Source: Salipiger sp. CCB-MM3
Lineage (GTDB): Bacteria > Pseudomonadota > Alphaproteobacteria > Rhodobacterales > Rhodobacteraceae
Direction: 5' to 3'
Assembly (NCBI RefSeq): GCF_001687105.1
Contig: NZ_CP014600.1
Span: 158,529 to 222,528 of the forward strand
Length of the DNA stretch: 64,000 nt
In this document: piece by piece, positions 7,021 to 15,314 of the stretch
How positions within the stretch are numbered: position 1 is the first letter of the stretch
Layout of the letters: each line of letters begins with the position of its first letter
Program-made: the position numbers and the translations under genes
The notes under the pieces: model-generated
Databases searched by the model: none
Told to the model about the DNA's origin: nothing
Seen by the model: the letters and a program-made list of their open reading frames with translations, nothing else

Positions 7021-9789
7021 TTAGCCGAGGTCGTACCAGTCGGCGACATTTTCGAGGGTCACGTCCTCCAAGTAGAGGCTCCCGGCATCAGACGTGATTG
7101 CCAGGCCGTCGTTCGACACCTCGAACTGGAAAACATTGCTCTCTTCGCCGGTTTCATACCAATCGTGAAGACTGGAGAGGATCTGGCTATCTGTCTGACC
7201 TGAAAAGTAAAAAACGTCACCCTCACCTGCATCGAAGTCAGTGAGAACATTTTTTCCCTCAATCAGGACAAATTTGTCGGAACCATGTCCGCCGGTGAGC
7301 GTAGAGTTTCCAGAGCCGCCATTGAGCTTGTCGTCGCCGCCGCCCCCAACAACCGTATCGTTACCAGCGTTGCCGTAAATGGTGTCGTTTCCCGATCCGC
7401 CAAGAAGGTAATCGTCACCGTTATTGCCCCGCAGGTTGTCGGCACCCTCCCCACCAAGGAGGGTGTCGTCTCCATTTTTGCCCTGTCCACGGTCGTCACC
7501 AGCACCGAGATCAATCCACGAGGAGACACCGGACGAAGACACTTTGTCGTCGCCAGCAAGAGCCCGCACAACTGTCTGATCCTCGTTGGCGACCAGCTTG
7601 TCGGCTCCATCCGTACCCGTGAGCTCGAGTCCCGACACCGCGCCAGAGATGAGATCGAGGCTGTCTGCCGCGTCTTCGGACGGCGTATCAATGACATCTG
7701 CGACTTCGGGCTCGCTCGTCGTAGCCAGCTCATCCTCAGAAGACTTAGACGTCGCTTCGCTCTTCTCGGCACTCGCATTGATCAGCGCTGCCAAGTCACC
7801 CGACACGCGATACACGGTGCCGTCGACCTCAACGAATTCGACGCGATCCTTGAGCAGGACAGATCCAGTCTCGTACTCGATCAGGGTTCCGTCCGAGGTT
7901 TCGTCGACCAAAAGCGATCCCAAATCCGACGCGATGGACACCGTGTCGTTGCCATAACCGCCCAGCACCGTGTCGTTGCCAGCAGATGCCACGAAACGGT
8001 CGTGCCCGGAGCCAAGGTCGACATGGTCGTCGCCTGCCCCACCGATGACCGTATCGGGTCCGCTTTGCGCGTCGACCTCGGTCGCCGCACCGGAAAGCAC
8101 CAAAGTATCTCGGCTCGAGGTTCCGTTGATGTAGGTGACAGCCCCCTCATCTGGCGCTGCGACTGACTCTTCTACCGCGGTGTCGTCGCTTTCGCTTTTG
8201 CCAGTTTCGACGTCGCCTGACTCGACCGGCTGCGTTTCGTGATCATCCTCTTCGGCGTTAGCATCCTCTGCTGCTGCGTCGTCGTTCGCCGCATCTTCGG
8301 TGACCGCGGCGCCACCTGTCGCGCCGTCCGACGACCACCCGCCATTTGCGATCAACCAATCAAGATCATCGGATAGCGAATAGGTCTTGCCGCCAAGCTG
8401 AAGCACCTCGATGCCATCGAGAAAGCTCGTGCCCCCCGCATGTGCGATCGCAACACCCGAGCCCGTGGAGGATACGGAAATGTCGGCAATGCTGGCGTCA
8501 AAGATCACCGTATCGGTGCCGGAATTGCCGATCAGCGTGTCGTCGCCGTCGGAGCCATAGATCACATCTGTGCCGGTCCCCATGTCGATCCAGTCGTCGC
8601 CAGCGCCGCCCGTGACCGTGTCCGCGCTGCCGTACATATACGCGACACCGCCGGCGTCGGTCAGTTCGATCTCTTCCGCGCGGACCGACCCCTCCACATT
8701 CGTGAAGAGCGCGGTATTCGCGTCACGATCGGTGGGCGCGCCATAGCTTTTCCCGCCGTCGTTGACGAAGTAGGTCAGACCGAGCGCGCGTTGTTCTGCT
8801 TCGGTATCCCGAATGGAGCTGTCCACGATCACGGTGTTGTCCGTGTCGAGGCCACCGTGAAAATTGATGTCGCGGTTGGTGTAGGAGACGTGAACCGTAT
8901 TTCCCGATGCCGACGTATAGGACGCGAACAGCACCGCATGGCGCGTGTCAGTGATCGTCAGATCGCTGAACACACTGTCATAGACATCTCGGATCCACAC
9001 GCCATAGCCGTTTCCGTCAGACCCTTTGTTATGGGAGCCCTCGATGGTCAGACCGTCAATGTCGGCCTCGACAGACTTGGCGATGACCAGACCACTCGAT
9101 CCCGGCTCGGTCATGGAGACGTTGCTCAGCGAGAACCCCGAAGATGTGTTCACGAGGATCATCATCCCGTCATCTTCAGCCGAGATCGTATTCGAAAAAT
9201 CGGTCGGGTCGGAGGTTCCATAGTCCCCCACCAAAGACAGGTTCTGGATCGTCACATCATCGACCGTATCGACGCGCTGAACCGTGGCTGAGCTGTCGAA
9301 GTCGAAATCAAGCGCGTTGTCGAAACCGACCTTCTTTCCGTCCACAGAGGTGATCGTCACCATCTGCGTCCGAAGGTCTTTGTTGTCCTTCTGCCAAGCG
9401 GTGTCACCGATTTCATCGTACAACGCGTCGTCATTGGGCATGGTAATCCAGATCACGTCCCCAACCTGAAGATCATGATCGGCTGTCGCCAGCGTAAGGG
9501 AGTTCGCCCCCTTCGACGCGGAAGACACCGACACCTCGGCGCCAAGGTCCTCATTGAACAGGTCATCTCCGACTTGAAACGCCGGGTCTCCCTCCATTGA
9601 GGCATCCAAAGTGATGACGGTGCCGCCAGCGGCATCGCCCTGAATCGTCACCCCATCAGTGGAGATCTCCACCGTCGACGTGAACCTGTACTCGCCAGCC
9701 GCAAGTTGGATCACCGTACCTTCAGACGCTGAGTCCACTGCTCGCTGGATTTCGGCGGAGGAAGCCCCCGCCTTAATTTTTATGACCAT
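7021..9789 (-). CDS. Secreted RTX beta-helix protein, putative alginate-modifying enzyme (epimerase-like)
   Basis: 922 residues from ATG 9789 (MVIKIKAGASSAEIQRAV). The first ~390 residues look like a right-handed parallel beta-helix (repeated TIQGD, VTIQNLSLVGD, DIDGLTIEGS, DRDINFHGG steps). Then come three blocks of RTX nonapeptides (GGAGDDWIDMGTGTD; GGAGDDHVDLGSGHD; a long C-terminal run of GGxGxDxLxG units), which bind Ca2+, separated by acidic linkers. There is no N-terminal signal peptide, as expected for type I secretion through a C-terminal signal; no T1SS genes are in the window. This is the layout of Azotobacter AlgE C5-epimerases and it lies near the alg operon, but the AlgE DPHEQ catalytic stretch is not seen, so lyase or a structural role is possible. 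A TTG at 9858 would give a longer form. Confidence 0.72.
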   Translation of the reverse strand: MVIKIKAGASSAEIQRAVDSASEGTVIQLAAGEYRFTSTVEISTDGVTIQGDAAGGTVITLDASMEGDPAFQVGDDLFNEDLGAEVSVSSASKGANSLTLATADHDLQVGDVIWITMPNDDALYDEIGDTAWQKDNKDLRTQMVTITSVDGKKVGFDNALDFDFDSSATVQRVDTVDDVTIQNLSLVGDYGTSDPTDFSNTISAEDDGMMILVNTSSGFSLSNVSMTEPGSSGLVIAKSVEADIDGLTIEGSHNKGSDGNGYGVWIRDVYDSVFSDLTITDTRHAVLFASYTSASGNTVHVSYTNRDINFHGGLDTDNTVIVDSSIRDTEAEQRALGLTYFVNDGGKSYGAPTDRDANTALFTNVEGSVRAEEIELTDAGGVAYMYGSADTVTGGAGDDWIDMGTGTDVIYGSDGDDTLIGNSGTDTVIFDASIADISVSSTGSGVAIAHAGGTSFLDGIEVLQLGGKTYSLSDDLDWLIANGGWSSDGATGGAAVTEDAANDDAAAEDANAEEDDHETQPVESGDVETGKSESDDTAVEESVAAPDEGAVTYINGTSSRDTLVLSGAATEVDAQSGPDTVIGGAGDDHVDLGSGHDRFVASAGNDTVLGGYGNDTVSIASDLGSLLVDETSDGTLIEYETGSVLLKDRVEFVEVDGTVYRVSGDLAALINASAEKSEATSKSSEDELATTSEPEVADVIDTPSEDAADSLDLISGAVSGLELTGTDGADKLVANEDQTVVRALAGDDKVSSSGVSSWIDLGAGDDRGQGKNGDDTLLGGEGADNLRGNNGDDYLLGGSGNDTIYGNAGNDTVVGGGGDDKLNGGSGNSTLTGGHGSDKFVLIEGKNVLTDFDAGEGDVFYFSGQTDSQILSSLHDWYETGEESNVFQFEVSNDGLAITSDAGSLYLEDVTLENVADWYDLG

Positions 9790-10708
9790 AGCCTCTATAA
9801 TCCTTAGTCGTGAGGGTTCTAGGGGGTGGTCTTCGCTCGCCTCCGAGCTAGCACACAAAAAATGGGAAATTTATGTTCCAGCCGTGACAAATATCGTTGA
9901 AAGTATGGTTGACGGCGGATTTATGCCTTGATCGCGAGATACTGCGCCCTATCCGCGCCAAGCCAAAACTCACGCACATCCTAAATTTTCAGCAACTCAT
10001 CTGCAGCTCGGGCGTCTTGATGAAGGTCATCTACTGGATGCGACGTTGCAGGCTCAGCACATGGGCTGGGCCCCGCGGATCTTGGGCCTGACGACTGGCT
10101 CTATCGGATTAGCAAATTCCGGGTCCAAACTGGCGGCCGAGCGGAGTGATGATACCTGGGAGAAGCTTCAACCGCCCGCCTGCTCGCTGCGCGCAAGAGG
10201 TCCCGGCGCAAAACCCAATTCGACGCAGCAAAAAAGCCGTCTGACAATACCCTACCCCGCCCTGGAGTCGCATAAGCGCCATTGAGTTGCTTGGGAAGCA
10301 GCGGGCATCTCAAGAATTGTTATTCTGGGCGCCCTCGCCCTTCATCGTTAGATAATCTTTACGCCGCCGCAAGGCCGCTTCTTGCGCCACTTGCTCTCGC
10401 TCGTTCGCGTGATTGCTACGAATGTTTCGGCGGGTGCAAGCCCGAAGTTGAAGCCGCTCGCGCGGCAATGGCGCGTGTGGCCTTACCTCGGGACTGATTG
10501 CCAACTACGTGCGGCGAGGTACACTTCAGGCGGATGCCTAGACCCCGAAGGGCCCAGTTCCGACGCGACTATGCCAGTCGAGGAGCTACACTGGAAGCGG
10601 CACTGCTGGGAGAGATCCCGATGTTGCACGCCAAGGACGACCACGACCCGCCCAGACTCCCGATAACTGTGTCTCTGCGCGCGATCCACCCCGAGGCCGA
10701 GCTTCCGC
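9790..10708. other. Gene-poor, rearranged intergenic stretch
   Basis: Upstream of the RTX gene. Only short frames without family features occur on either strand. The mixed composition and the adjoining transposase fragment suggest remnants of mobile DNA, but I recognise no other element here. The promoter of the RTX gene should lie near 9800-10000. Confidence 0.4.
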
Positions 10709-10892
10709 TGCAAGTGCCGCACCGCATCGGCCATCGACAGGCCCTGGCCATGCAGCACCTCGACCTGACGCAGCTTGGTGACAATGTCTTCCGGCTTCTC
10801 TCGCTTTCCAGCCATTGTGTAGTCCTCCTGTTCGCCGAAATCCTATTGGATTTCAGGCTTCGTGGGTGGACCACTTCAAAGGGGCTGACTCA
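10709..10892 (-). mobile_element. IS3-family insertion sequence remnant (left end plus orfA start)
   Basis: Minus strand begins TGAGTCAGCCCCTTTGAAG (10892 downwards), the kind of end found in IS3 elements, followed about 75 bases later by ATG 10815 and MAGKREKPEDIVTKLRQVEV ... GQGLSMADAVRHL, the N-terminus of an IS3-type OrfA transposase. Similarity stops near 10709 and the frame continues into unrelated residues. OrfB and the right end are absent, so this is a dead fragment. Confidence 0.75.
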
Positions 10893-11012
10893 CGCTACGG
10901 GATCAGTCTTCCATGCCTGTTCACAGTCTATCCCCCTGCAGACCTCACGACCAGCATGGCAACACCTTACCTGCCCGGTGTTGGCAGGCATCACCCTATA
11001 GCGAGAATGACG

Positions 11013-11843
11013 CTAAACTGGGAGACGCGCATGCATTTCAATCGGCGCGATCAACCCGCCTTGGATGTTTCGAACCATATGCTGGACCTTGAGGGCGGTA
11101 TCATCACCCATGACCAGATGCAGGCCCAAGGGTGGAGGGCCGCCCGCACGGGCTTGTGCAGCAGCAAGATCTGCAAAGAACTGTTTGGCGAATTCAGTGC
11201 GATCGATGCGGTCCGTGACCTCGAAACCAACGGTTTTCAAAGCAGCCTCATATGTCTCTGGTGATGCAAGCGCGCTCTGTGCCGCGGAAGACGCCCAAGG
11301 CGTTGGATAGTCCATGGTCCCCTCTCCGACTTGCATCACGTCATAGATCGCAAAGACGCCGCCGGGTTTGAGCACGCGCTTCGTCTCCCGCGCGAGCCCG
11401 ACTTTGTCCGCGATGTTCATCCCCACATGGATCATATAAGCGGCATCCACCGAGCCGGCATCGAGCGGCAAGTCCAGGATGCTGCCTTCGATGAGGTGCA
11501 CCCGATCAGAAAGGCCCGTCCATTCCGTGAGCGCACGCCCGGTTTCCACAAACTCAGCCGTCAGATCGATGCCGGTGACATGGGCGCCGGTGGTGGCGGC
11601 CACGAAGCGTGCCGGACCTCCAAGCCCACACCCGAGATCGACAACCCGACTGTCAGGGGACAGGTTCAAAGCCTGCACAAAAGGTGTCGTGGCGAGCCGC
11701 CCGCCAATATGAAACTCGTCTACCGGCGCCAAGGCGTCCCGAGACATCGGCGGCGCCAGATCGAGCGCTGTGCAAGCGTCAGAAATTCTCTTGAGCAGGT
11801 GTCCGGTTTGGTAATGGTCCGAGACGCTAGCTGGATCGGTCAT
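11013..11843 (-). CDS. SAM-dependent methyltransferase (class I, UbiE/SDMT-like)
   Basis: 276-residue class I methyltransferase. Motif I VVDLGCGLGGPARF (about 68-81) binds SAM, followed by GIDLTAEFVETGR and the post-motif LKPGGVFAIYDV. Similar in layout to small-molecule methyltransferases such as the glycine/sarcosine enzymes; the substrate cannot be read from sequence. ATG 11843 has GAGGG upstream. It lies downstream of the peptide-modification locus on the same strand, but 237 bases and a strong hairpin (12001-12032) intervene, so membership in that operon is uncertain. Confidence 0.82.
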   Translation of the reverse strand: MTDPASVSDHYQTGHLLKRISDACTALDLAPPMSRDALAPVDEFHIGGRLATTPFVQALNLSPDSRVVDLGCGLGGPARFVAATTGAHVTGIDLTAEFVETGRALTEWTGLSDRVHLIEGSILDLPLDAGSVDAAYMIHVGMNIADKVGLARETKRVLKPGGVFAIYDVMQVGEGTMDYPTPWASSAAQSALASPETYEAALKTVGFEVTDRIDRTEFAKQFFADLAAAQARAGGPPPLGLHLVMGDDTALKVQHMVRNIQGGLIAPIEMHARLPV

Positions 11844-12000
11844 CTTGAAGCCCTCTAAACAATACGGGCAGGTTACACATGGCGACCCGAAGTGTCAGCC
11901 TGTCTGAAACCCTAGCTGACCAAGGGTGTATGCTGATTGATGCACCTTGCGCCGCAGATGTTCGATCGCTCTCTACATCGTGCCGAGAACGCAATTTAAG

Positions 12001-12032
12001 AGCGCCTGAACGGCTTCCTCCGTTCAGGCGCT
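12001..12032 (-). terminator. Hairpin downstream of the LanKC-like gene
   Basis: Perfect 13-base arms AGCGCCTGAACGG (12001-12013) and CCGTTCAGGCGCT (12020-12032), six-base loop, about 50 bases after the stop at 12081. On the minus strand CTTAAATT follows, so termination is likely but without a long T-run. Confidence 0.7.
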
Positions 12033-12080
12033 GGCTTGCGGCCCGGGCCGCTTCATCCGCTCGGGTCATGTCCGGAACAG

Positions 12081-13667
12081 TCAGGCGAGTTCTGGCTCAC
12101 GCAGGATCATATCCTGCGCCTCTTTCCACAATTTTTCCCGGACTCGCCGCACAATCGCGGACTCGCGCTTCGGAAGCGTGGGCACCGGAAGAGTGACGCG
12201 CTCGTAATCCGAAAGCACGGCGTGCGCCTCTGCTGCCTCTGGCCGTTTGAGTGGATCGGCGTCCATCAACCGTAGCACGAGATCGCGCACGTGGAGAGGA
12301 ACACCCTTGCGCAGCGTGCCGACGGGCGGCCGCGTGACCACCCGCTCGGGCGTGAGATCGGCGGGCTCGTCACGGTGCATGAGCCAAGAGGTCAGCAATT
12401 GATGGATCGTCGCACCGAGGCCGAACAAATCCTCCGGCACATGTGATCCGGTTACCGGGCCCTCGTGAATCTCGGGCGGCATGTAGCTGGGGGTCCCCCA
12501 CGGGATCTGCGTCGTCGCGGTGCTGCGGATCGCCCCTTCGAAATCGACGGGGCGCAGTCGTCCGGTCTCCTCCACGAGAATGTTCGCCGGTTTCAGATCC
12601 CGCCAGACCCAGCCCGCGCTGTGTAATGCGGCCACCAAGCTCGCCGTGCCCGCGGCATAGGCTAGGGCGACATCGAGGGGCAATTTGCGCGTAGGGTCCG
12701 AGCAGGCCTGCAAAAGAGGCGCGCCCTTGATGTGCTCGATCACCAAGTAGCGGTGGCGGTCTATCACAAAGCTGTCGAGCACCGCGGGGCTCGCACAGTC
12801 GGACCCTTCTAGGTGGCGCAGAACCATCTCCTCGCGTTCGACGAGGGTCCGACCATCCGAGCCTGTCCAATCCGTTTCGCCATGCCGGCGCCCCTCCTTC
12901 ACGACGCAGAGCCGAGCGGGCGCGCACTTGATGTCCACCGCGCGATAGACGCCACCCTTGCCGCGCTGCATCATGGCCTCGTAGCAAAGGTAGTCCGTTT
13001 GCAGTTTCGTACCGAGCGTGACCGCTCGCCTGTCGCCCGGGAATGGGTTCCGCGCCCAGTCTGGCGCGGCCTTTCCCGGTTCCCGCAGGTCTGGCACCAG
13101 AACGCCTTGCGGATCGCGGATCGCGCCAACCATAGAGCCGTCTTCCAGTTCCATTTCCTGCGCGCTGAAGGCGCCATAGCGGTAATGTACGGAACTTCCA
13201 GGCATGTAACATTCGTCGAACGGGACAGCGGGAGCCTCAAAGTCCTTGGTGAGATCATGCAGCAGCGCCGCAAGCTCAACCGCCTGCTCTGGCCCGCGCG
13301 GGTAGACAGTTATGAACTTTCCGATCTGGCTGAAGCCAAACGGGATCGCGCTGTTCAGCCGCGCGAGGATCCGCAGCGATTTCACGGATTTGAAATAGAC
13401 GCCCCGCTCTGCCAGCACTGGCGCGCAACGCCGAAAGACCTCGATTGCCGTTGGCACTGTCGCCGAGACGTGAAGCTTCCAGCCCTGACTTGGGTAATCC
13501 GCGCGATCCACGCGTCTATAGCGCCATCCGCTTTCGCGGGGCACAACCGGCAGAAACTCCTCGACTAGGTCACGCCAGGCCGCTTCGCGCTCTTTCGCCA
13601 GGTCGTCCTTGGAAGCCAGAACGGGTGACACGGGGACATCGACCCTCTGCATAAGAGAATGCTCCAT
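12081..13667 (-). CDS. LanKC-like lanthipeptide dehydratase: lyase plus kinase, no cyclase domain
   Basis: 528 residues. Residues ~45-210 match the N-terminal phospho-Ser/Thr lyase part of class III/IV lanthipeptide synthetases: WKLHVSA (63-69), YFKSVKSL (91-98), GKFITVYP (116-123), YRYGAF (162-167). Residues ~225-490 are a protein kinase: VVKEGR with K257, WRDLKPAN with D357, and DFE (375-377) in place of DFG, as in LanKC proteins. Together these should phosphorylate and then eliminate Ser/Thr to dehydro residues. LanKC/LanL proteins are about 800-900 residues with a C-terminal LanC-like cyclase; here the chain ends about 40 residues after the kinase. Two precursor peptides lie just upstream. 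ATG 13667 is taken; ATG 13652, behind GGAG, is an equally good start. Confidence 0.85.
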   Translation of the reverse strand: MEHSLMQRVDVPVSPVLASKDDLAKEREAAWRDLVEEFLPVVPRESGWRYRRVDRADYPSQGWKLHVSATVPTAIEVFRRCAPVLAERGVYFKSVKSLRILARLNSAIPFGFSQIGKFITVYPRGPEQAVELAALLHDLTKDFEAPAVPFDECYMPGSSVHYRYGAFSAQEMELEDGSMVGAIRDPQGVLVPDLREPGKAAPDWARNPFPGDRRAVTLGTKLQTDYLCYEAMMQRGKGGVYRAVDIKCAPARLCVVKEGRRHGETDWTGSDGRTLVEREEMVLRHLEGSDCASPAVLDSFVIDRHRYLVIEHIKGAPLLQACSDPTRKLPLDVALAYAAGTASLVAALHSAGWVWRDLKPANILVEETGRLRPVDFEGAIRSTATTQIPWGTPSYMPPEIHEGPVTGSHVPEDLFGLGATIHQLLTSWLMHRDEPADLTPERVVTRPPVGTLRKGVPLHVRDLVLRLMDADPLKRPEAAEAHAVLSDYERVTLPVPTLPKRESAIVRRVREKLWKEAQDMILREPELA

Positions 13668-13691
13668 TGAAATTTGTCGGAGTGCGTTTCC

Positions 13692-13713
13692 CTCCCCGGT
13701 GCTGACCGGGGAG
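13692..13713 (-). terminator. Hairpin between precursor B and the LanKC-like gene (possible attenuator)
   Basis: Arms CTCCCCGGT (13692-13700) and ACCGGGGAG (13705-13713) with a four-base loop and no T-run. A partial terminator or processing site here would keep precursor transcripts in excess over the modifying enzyme, a common arrangement in peptide clusters. Confidence 0.5.
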
Positions 13714-13781
13714 CTTAGTTGAATTTGGTAATTCGGAGGCGTCGATCCCCGTGGCAGGCACGGGAAGCGACGCCGTGCCGG

Positions 13782-14057
13782 TCACGCCGACGTTGTTGTC
13801 GTCGTCGTCGTACAGAGTGGCGTGCTTGTCGTAATCACCGTGCGGCTGTGACACGTGCAGGCTGCCGCGCCTTCGGCACCGGCAGACATCGACTGCAATT
13901 CTTCCGGTGACGCCGCGAATTGGGAAAAATAGTCTTTCCACTCGTCGCTCCCTGCCCCAGCGTGAATAGCTCTAATTGCTTGATCCCGCAAATTTCCGGC
14001 AAAATCAGAGTCCGATATCGCCTTTTGGACGATTTCTTGAGTTTTGTTATTCACCAC
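13782..14057 (-). CDS. Thr/Cys-rich RiPP precursor peptide B
   Basis: About 91 residues from the first of two consecutive GTG codons (14057, 14054), which follow GGAGGAG at good spacing. The leader (about 1-60) contains IVQKAISDSDFAGNLRDQA, an amphipathic helix like that of precursor A, then EWKDYFSQFAASPEELQ. The C-terminal core begins AAACTCHS and ends with a run of seven Thr after Cys82; Cys at 67, 69 and 82. Ten Thr plus two Ser follow Cys69, so many residues could be dehydrated. Core spacing is identical to precursor A although the leaders have diverged. Next downstream is the LanKC-like gene. A longer GTG start at 14114 exists but has a poorer leader match. Confidence 0.8.
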   Translation of the reverse strand: MVNNKTQEIVQKAISDSDFAGNLRDQAIRAIHAGAGSDEWKDYFSQFAASPEELQSMSAGAEGAAACTCHSRTVITTSTPLCTTTTTTTSA

Positions 14058-14160
14058 GATAGTACTCCTCCACTTCAGCAATTCCTCCCGAAATTGCCGA
14101 TCCAAAATTGACACGATCCTCCGAGACGGCTATTTCCATTTCGAAAAATCTGATAATCAT
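14047..14160 (-). CDS. Possible 37-residue acidic peptide between the two precursors
   Basis: ATG 14160 to TAA 14047 encodes a 37-residue acidic peptide (MEIAVSEDRVNFG, then EVEEYYRGE). It fills the gap between precursors A and B and its stop overlaps the GTG start of precursor B, so translational coupling is possible. No ribosome-binding site is seen before the ATG and I recognise no family. It may be chance. Confidence 0.2.
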   Translation of the reverse strand: MIIRFFEMEIAVSEDRVNFGSAISGGIAEVEEYYRGE

Positions 14161-14168
14161 GCTGCGTG

Positions 14169-14453
14169 TCAGCCGGACCCAGTTGTGGTCGTTCCCGTGC
14201 AGATCGGGCTGGTCGTGGTGGTGACTGTCGTACTGTTGCATGTACAGGCTGCGGCAGCGCTTGAACTCGCGCCAAGAGACCGAAGTTTCTGTGGATCCGT
14301 TGCCAATCCAGCGAAGTGATCCCCGCCGAAAAAAGCCTTCCAAGCATCGCTGTGCTGCCCACCGACGACCGCATCCACCGCTTGTTTTCGCAGATTTTCG
14401 GCATAATCTGGGTCGTTGAGCATTTTTTGGACAAATTCAGGATGATTTGCCAT
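14169..14453 (-). CDS. Thr/Cys-rich RiPP precursor peptide A
   Basis: 94 residues; ATG 14453 is preceded by GGGAGGG seven bases upstream, the strongest ribosome-binding site in the locus. Leader (about 1-65): EFVQKMLNDPDYAENLRKQA helix, then DAWKAFFGG and TDPQKLRSLG. The core starts AAACTCNS (Cys70, Cys72), continues with Thr-rich sequence to SPICTG (Cys85) and ends TTTTGSG. The motif T79-x2-S82-x2-C85 fits the Ser/Thr-x2-Ser/Thr-x2-Cys pattern from which class III enzymes form labionin or lanthionine. First gene of the locus, preceded by an AT-rich promoter region. Fate and activity of the product are unknown. Confidence 0.83.
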   Translation of the reverse strand: MANHPEFVQKMLNDPDYAENLRKQAVDAVVGGQHSDAWKAFFGGDHFAGLATDPQKLRSLGASSSAAAACTCNSTTVTTTTSPICTGTTTTGSG

Positions 14454-14972
14454 ATTTATTCCCTCCCAAAAACTAAAATGAGAAAAAGGTAACTCAGATA
14501 ACTTGAAGTTCTAATTTGGTATCACAACCCTCTAGATATTAAAAGCGATTCTATAACAACCTAAACATGCGCTTCATTCCTAAGGGGAAGCCGCGCAAAT
14601 TCTTAAAATTACAAACCCTATTTCAGGGACAGAGTGTTTCTCTACCATTGACTGGATTTATTGAGTCACGCAGCGAGATGTTTGGGGAGAGCACCAGATT
14701 TTCCATGCGGTTTTACCCATGTGCCCCTCCCCGTAACGCAGATCGCAGCGGGGGTCCGGAGTAATCCACCGGGGAGTTTGGAAGGTCCTCCGCAGTCACT
14801 CTTGGGCGCTGCGTCGAGCAGGCCCTCTCCCCGAAGTGCCGTTCTGCGGCAGGTGCAGCCCCGTTGACCTTTCGATGCTACTGCTGATTTATCTCGCGCG
14901 GCGGAACGCTGCGGATGCGCGTGTGGCCGTCCATGTCGCGACCTCCAACCTCGCCGCCAGTAGGGAACACAC
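14454..14972. other. AT-rich divergent promoter region upstream of the RiPP locus
   Basis: 14454-14660 is markedly AT-rich compared with the window and should hold the promoter for the precursors (minus strand). 14660-14970 is ordinary GC; short frames there show no family features. No further precursor-like peptide with a CTC core was found in it on either strand. Confidence 0.5.
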
Positions 14973-15314
14973 ATGAAATTGGACAACTTCCCGGTCGCCC
15001 TCACCGACTGGTCGCAGATCGAGCCCGAGCGCCACGAGGGGGACGAAGGTTTCTCGCTCTGGCGCGTGCAGTATTTCGGAGAGGGTGCGAACCGGGTCCG
15101 CGTGCGTCTGGTCGAGCATTCCCCGGGCTACGTCTCGGACCACTGGTGTCACAAGGGCCATGTCATCTTCTGCATCAAAGGAGGCATGGACACGCATCTC
15201 AAGGACGGCCGCGTGCTCAAGGTCCGCGAGGGCATGAGCTATCAGGTTGCTGATGGCGCCGAAGCCCACTCCTCGCGCACGGAAACCGGCGCGACGCTTT
15301 TTATCGTCGACTGA
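14973..15314 (+). CDS. DHCW-motif-like cupin-fold protein
   Basis: 113 residues forming a single small cupin barrel. The sequence contains DHWCHKGHVIFCIKGG (about 54-69), resembling the DHCW-motif cupin family of unknown function, followed by DGRVLKVREGMSYQV and a C-terminal TGATLFIVD strand. AGGGA lies six bases before ATG 14973. Small stand-alone cytoplasmic protein, transcribed away from the peptide locus; no evident functional link to its neighbours. Metal binding through the His/Asp residues is plausible but unproven. Confidence 0.8.
   Translation: MKLDNFPVALTDWSQIEPERHEGDEGFSLWRVQYFGEGANRVRVRLVEHSPGYVSDHWCHKGHVIFCIKGGMDTHLKDGRVLKVREGMSYQVADGAEAHSSRTETGATLFIVD

Noticed and set aside
7263..8640. 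Tandem-repeat DNA considered as CRISPR or minisatellite
   Set aside because: Repeats are degenerate nine-residue RTX units inside a coding frame, not DNA repeats with spacers.
13791..13815. GTC/GTT trinucleotide run considered as a microsatellite
   Set aside because: It encodes the Thr tail of precursor B, with mixed Thr codons.
14660..14970. Short frames upstream of the DHCW-like cupin gene
   Set aside because: No ribosome-binding site, no family features, and conflicting frames on both strands.
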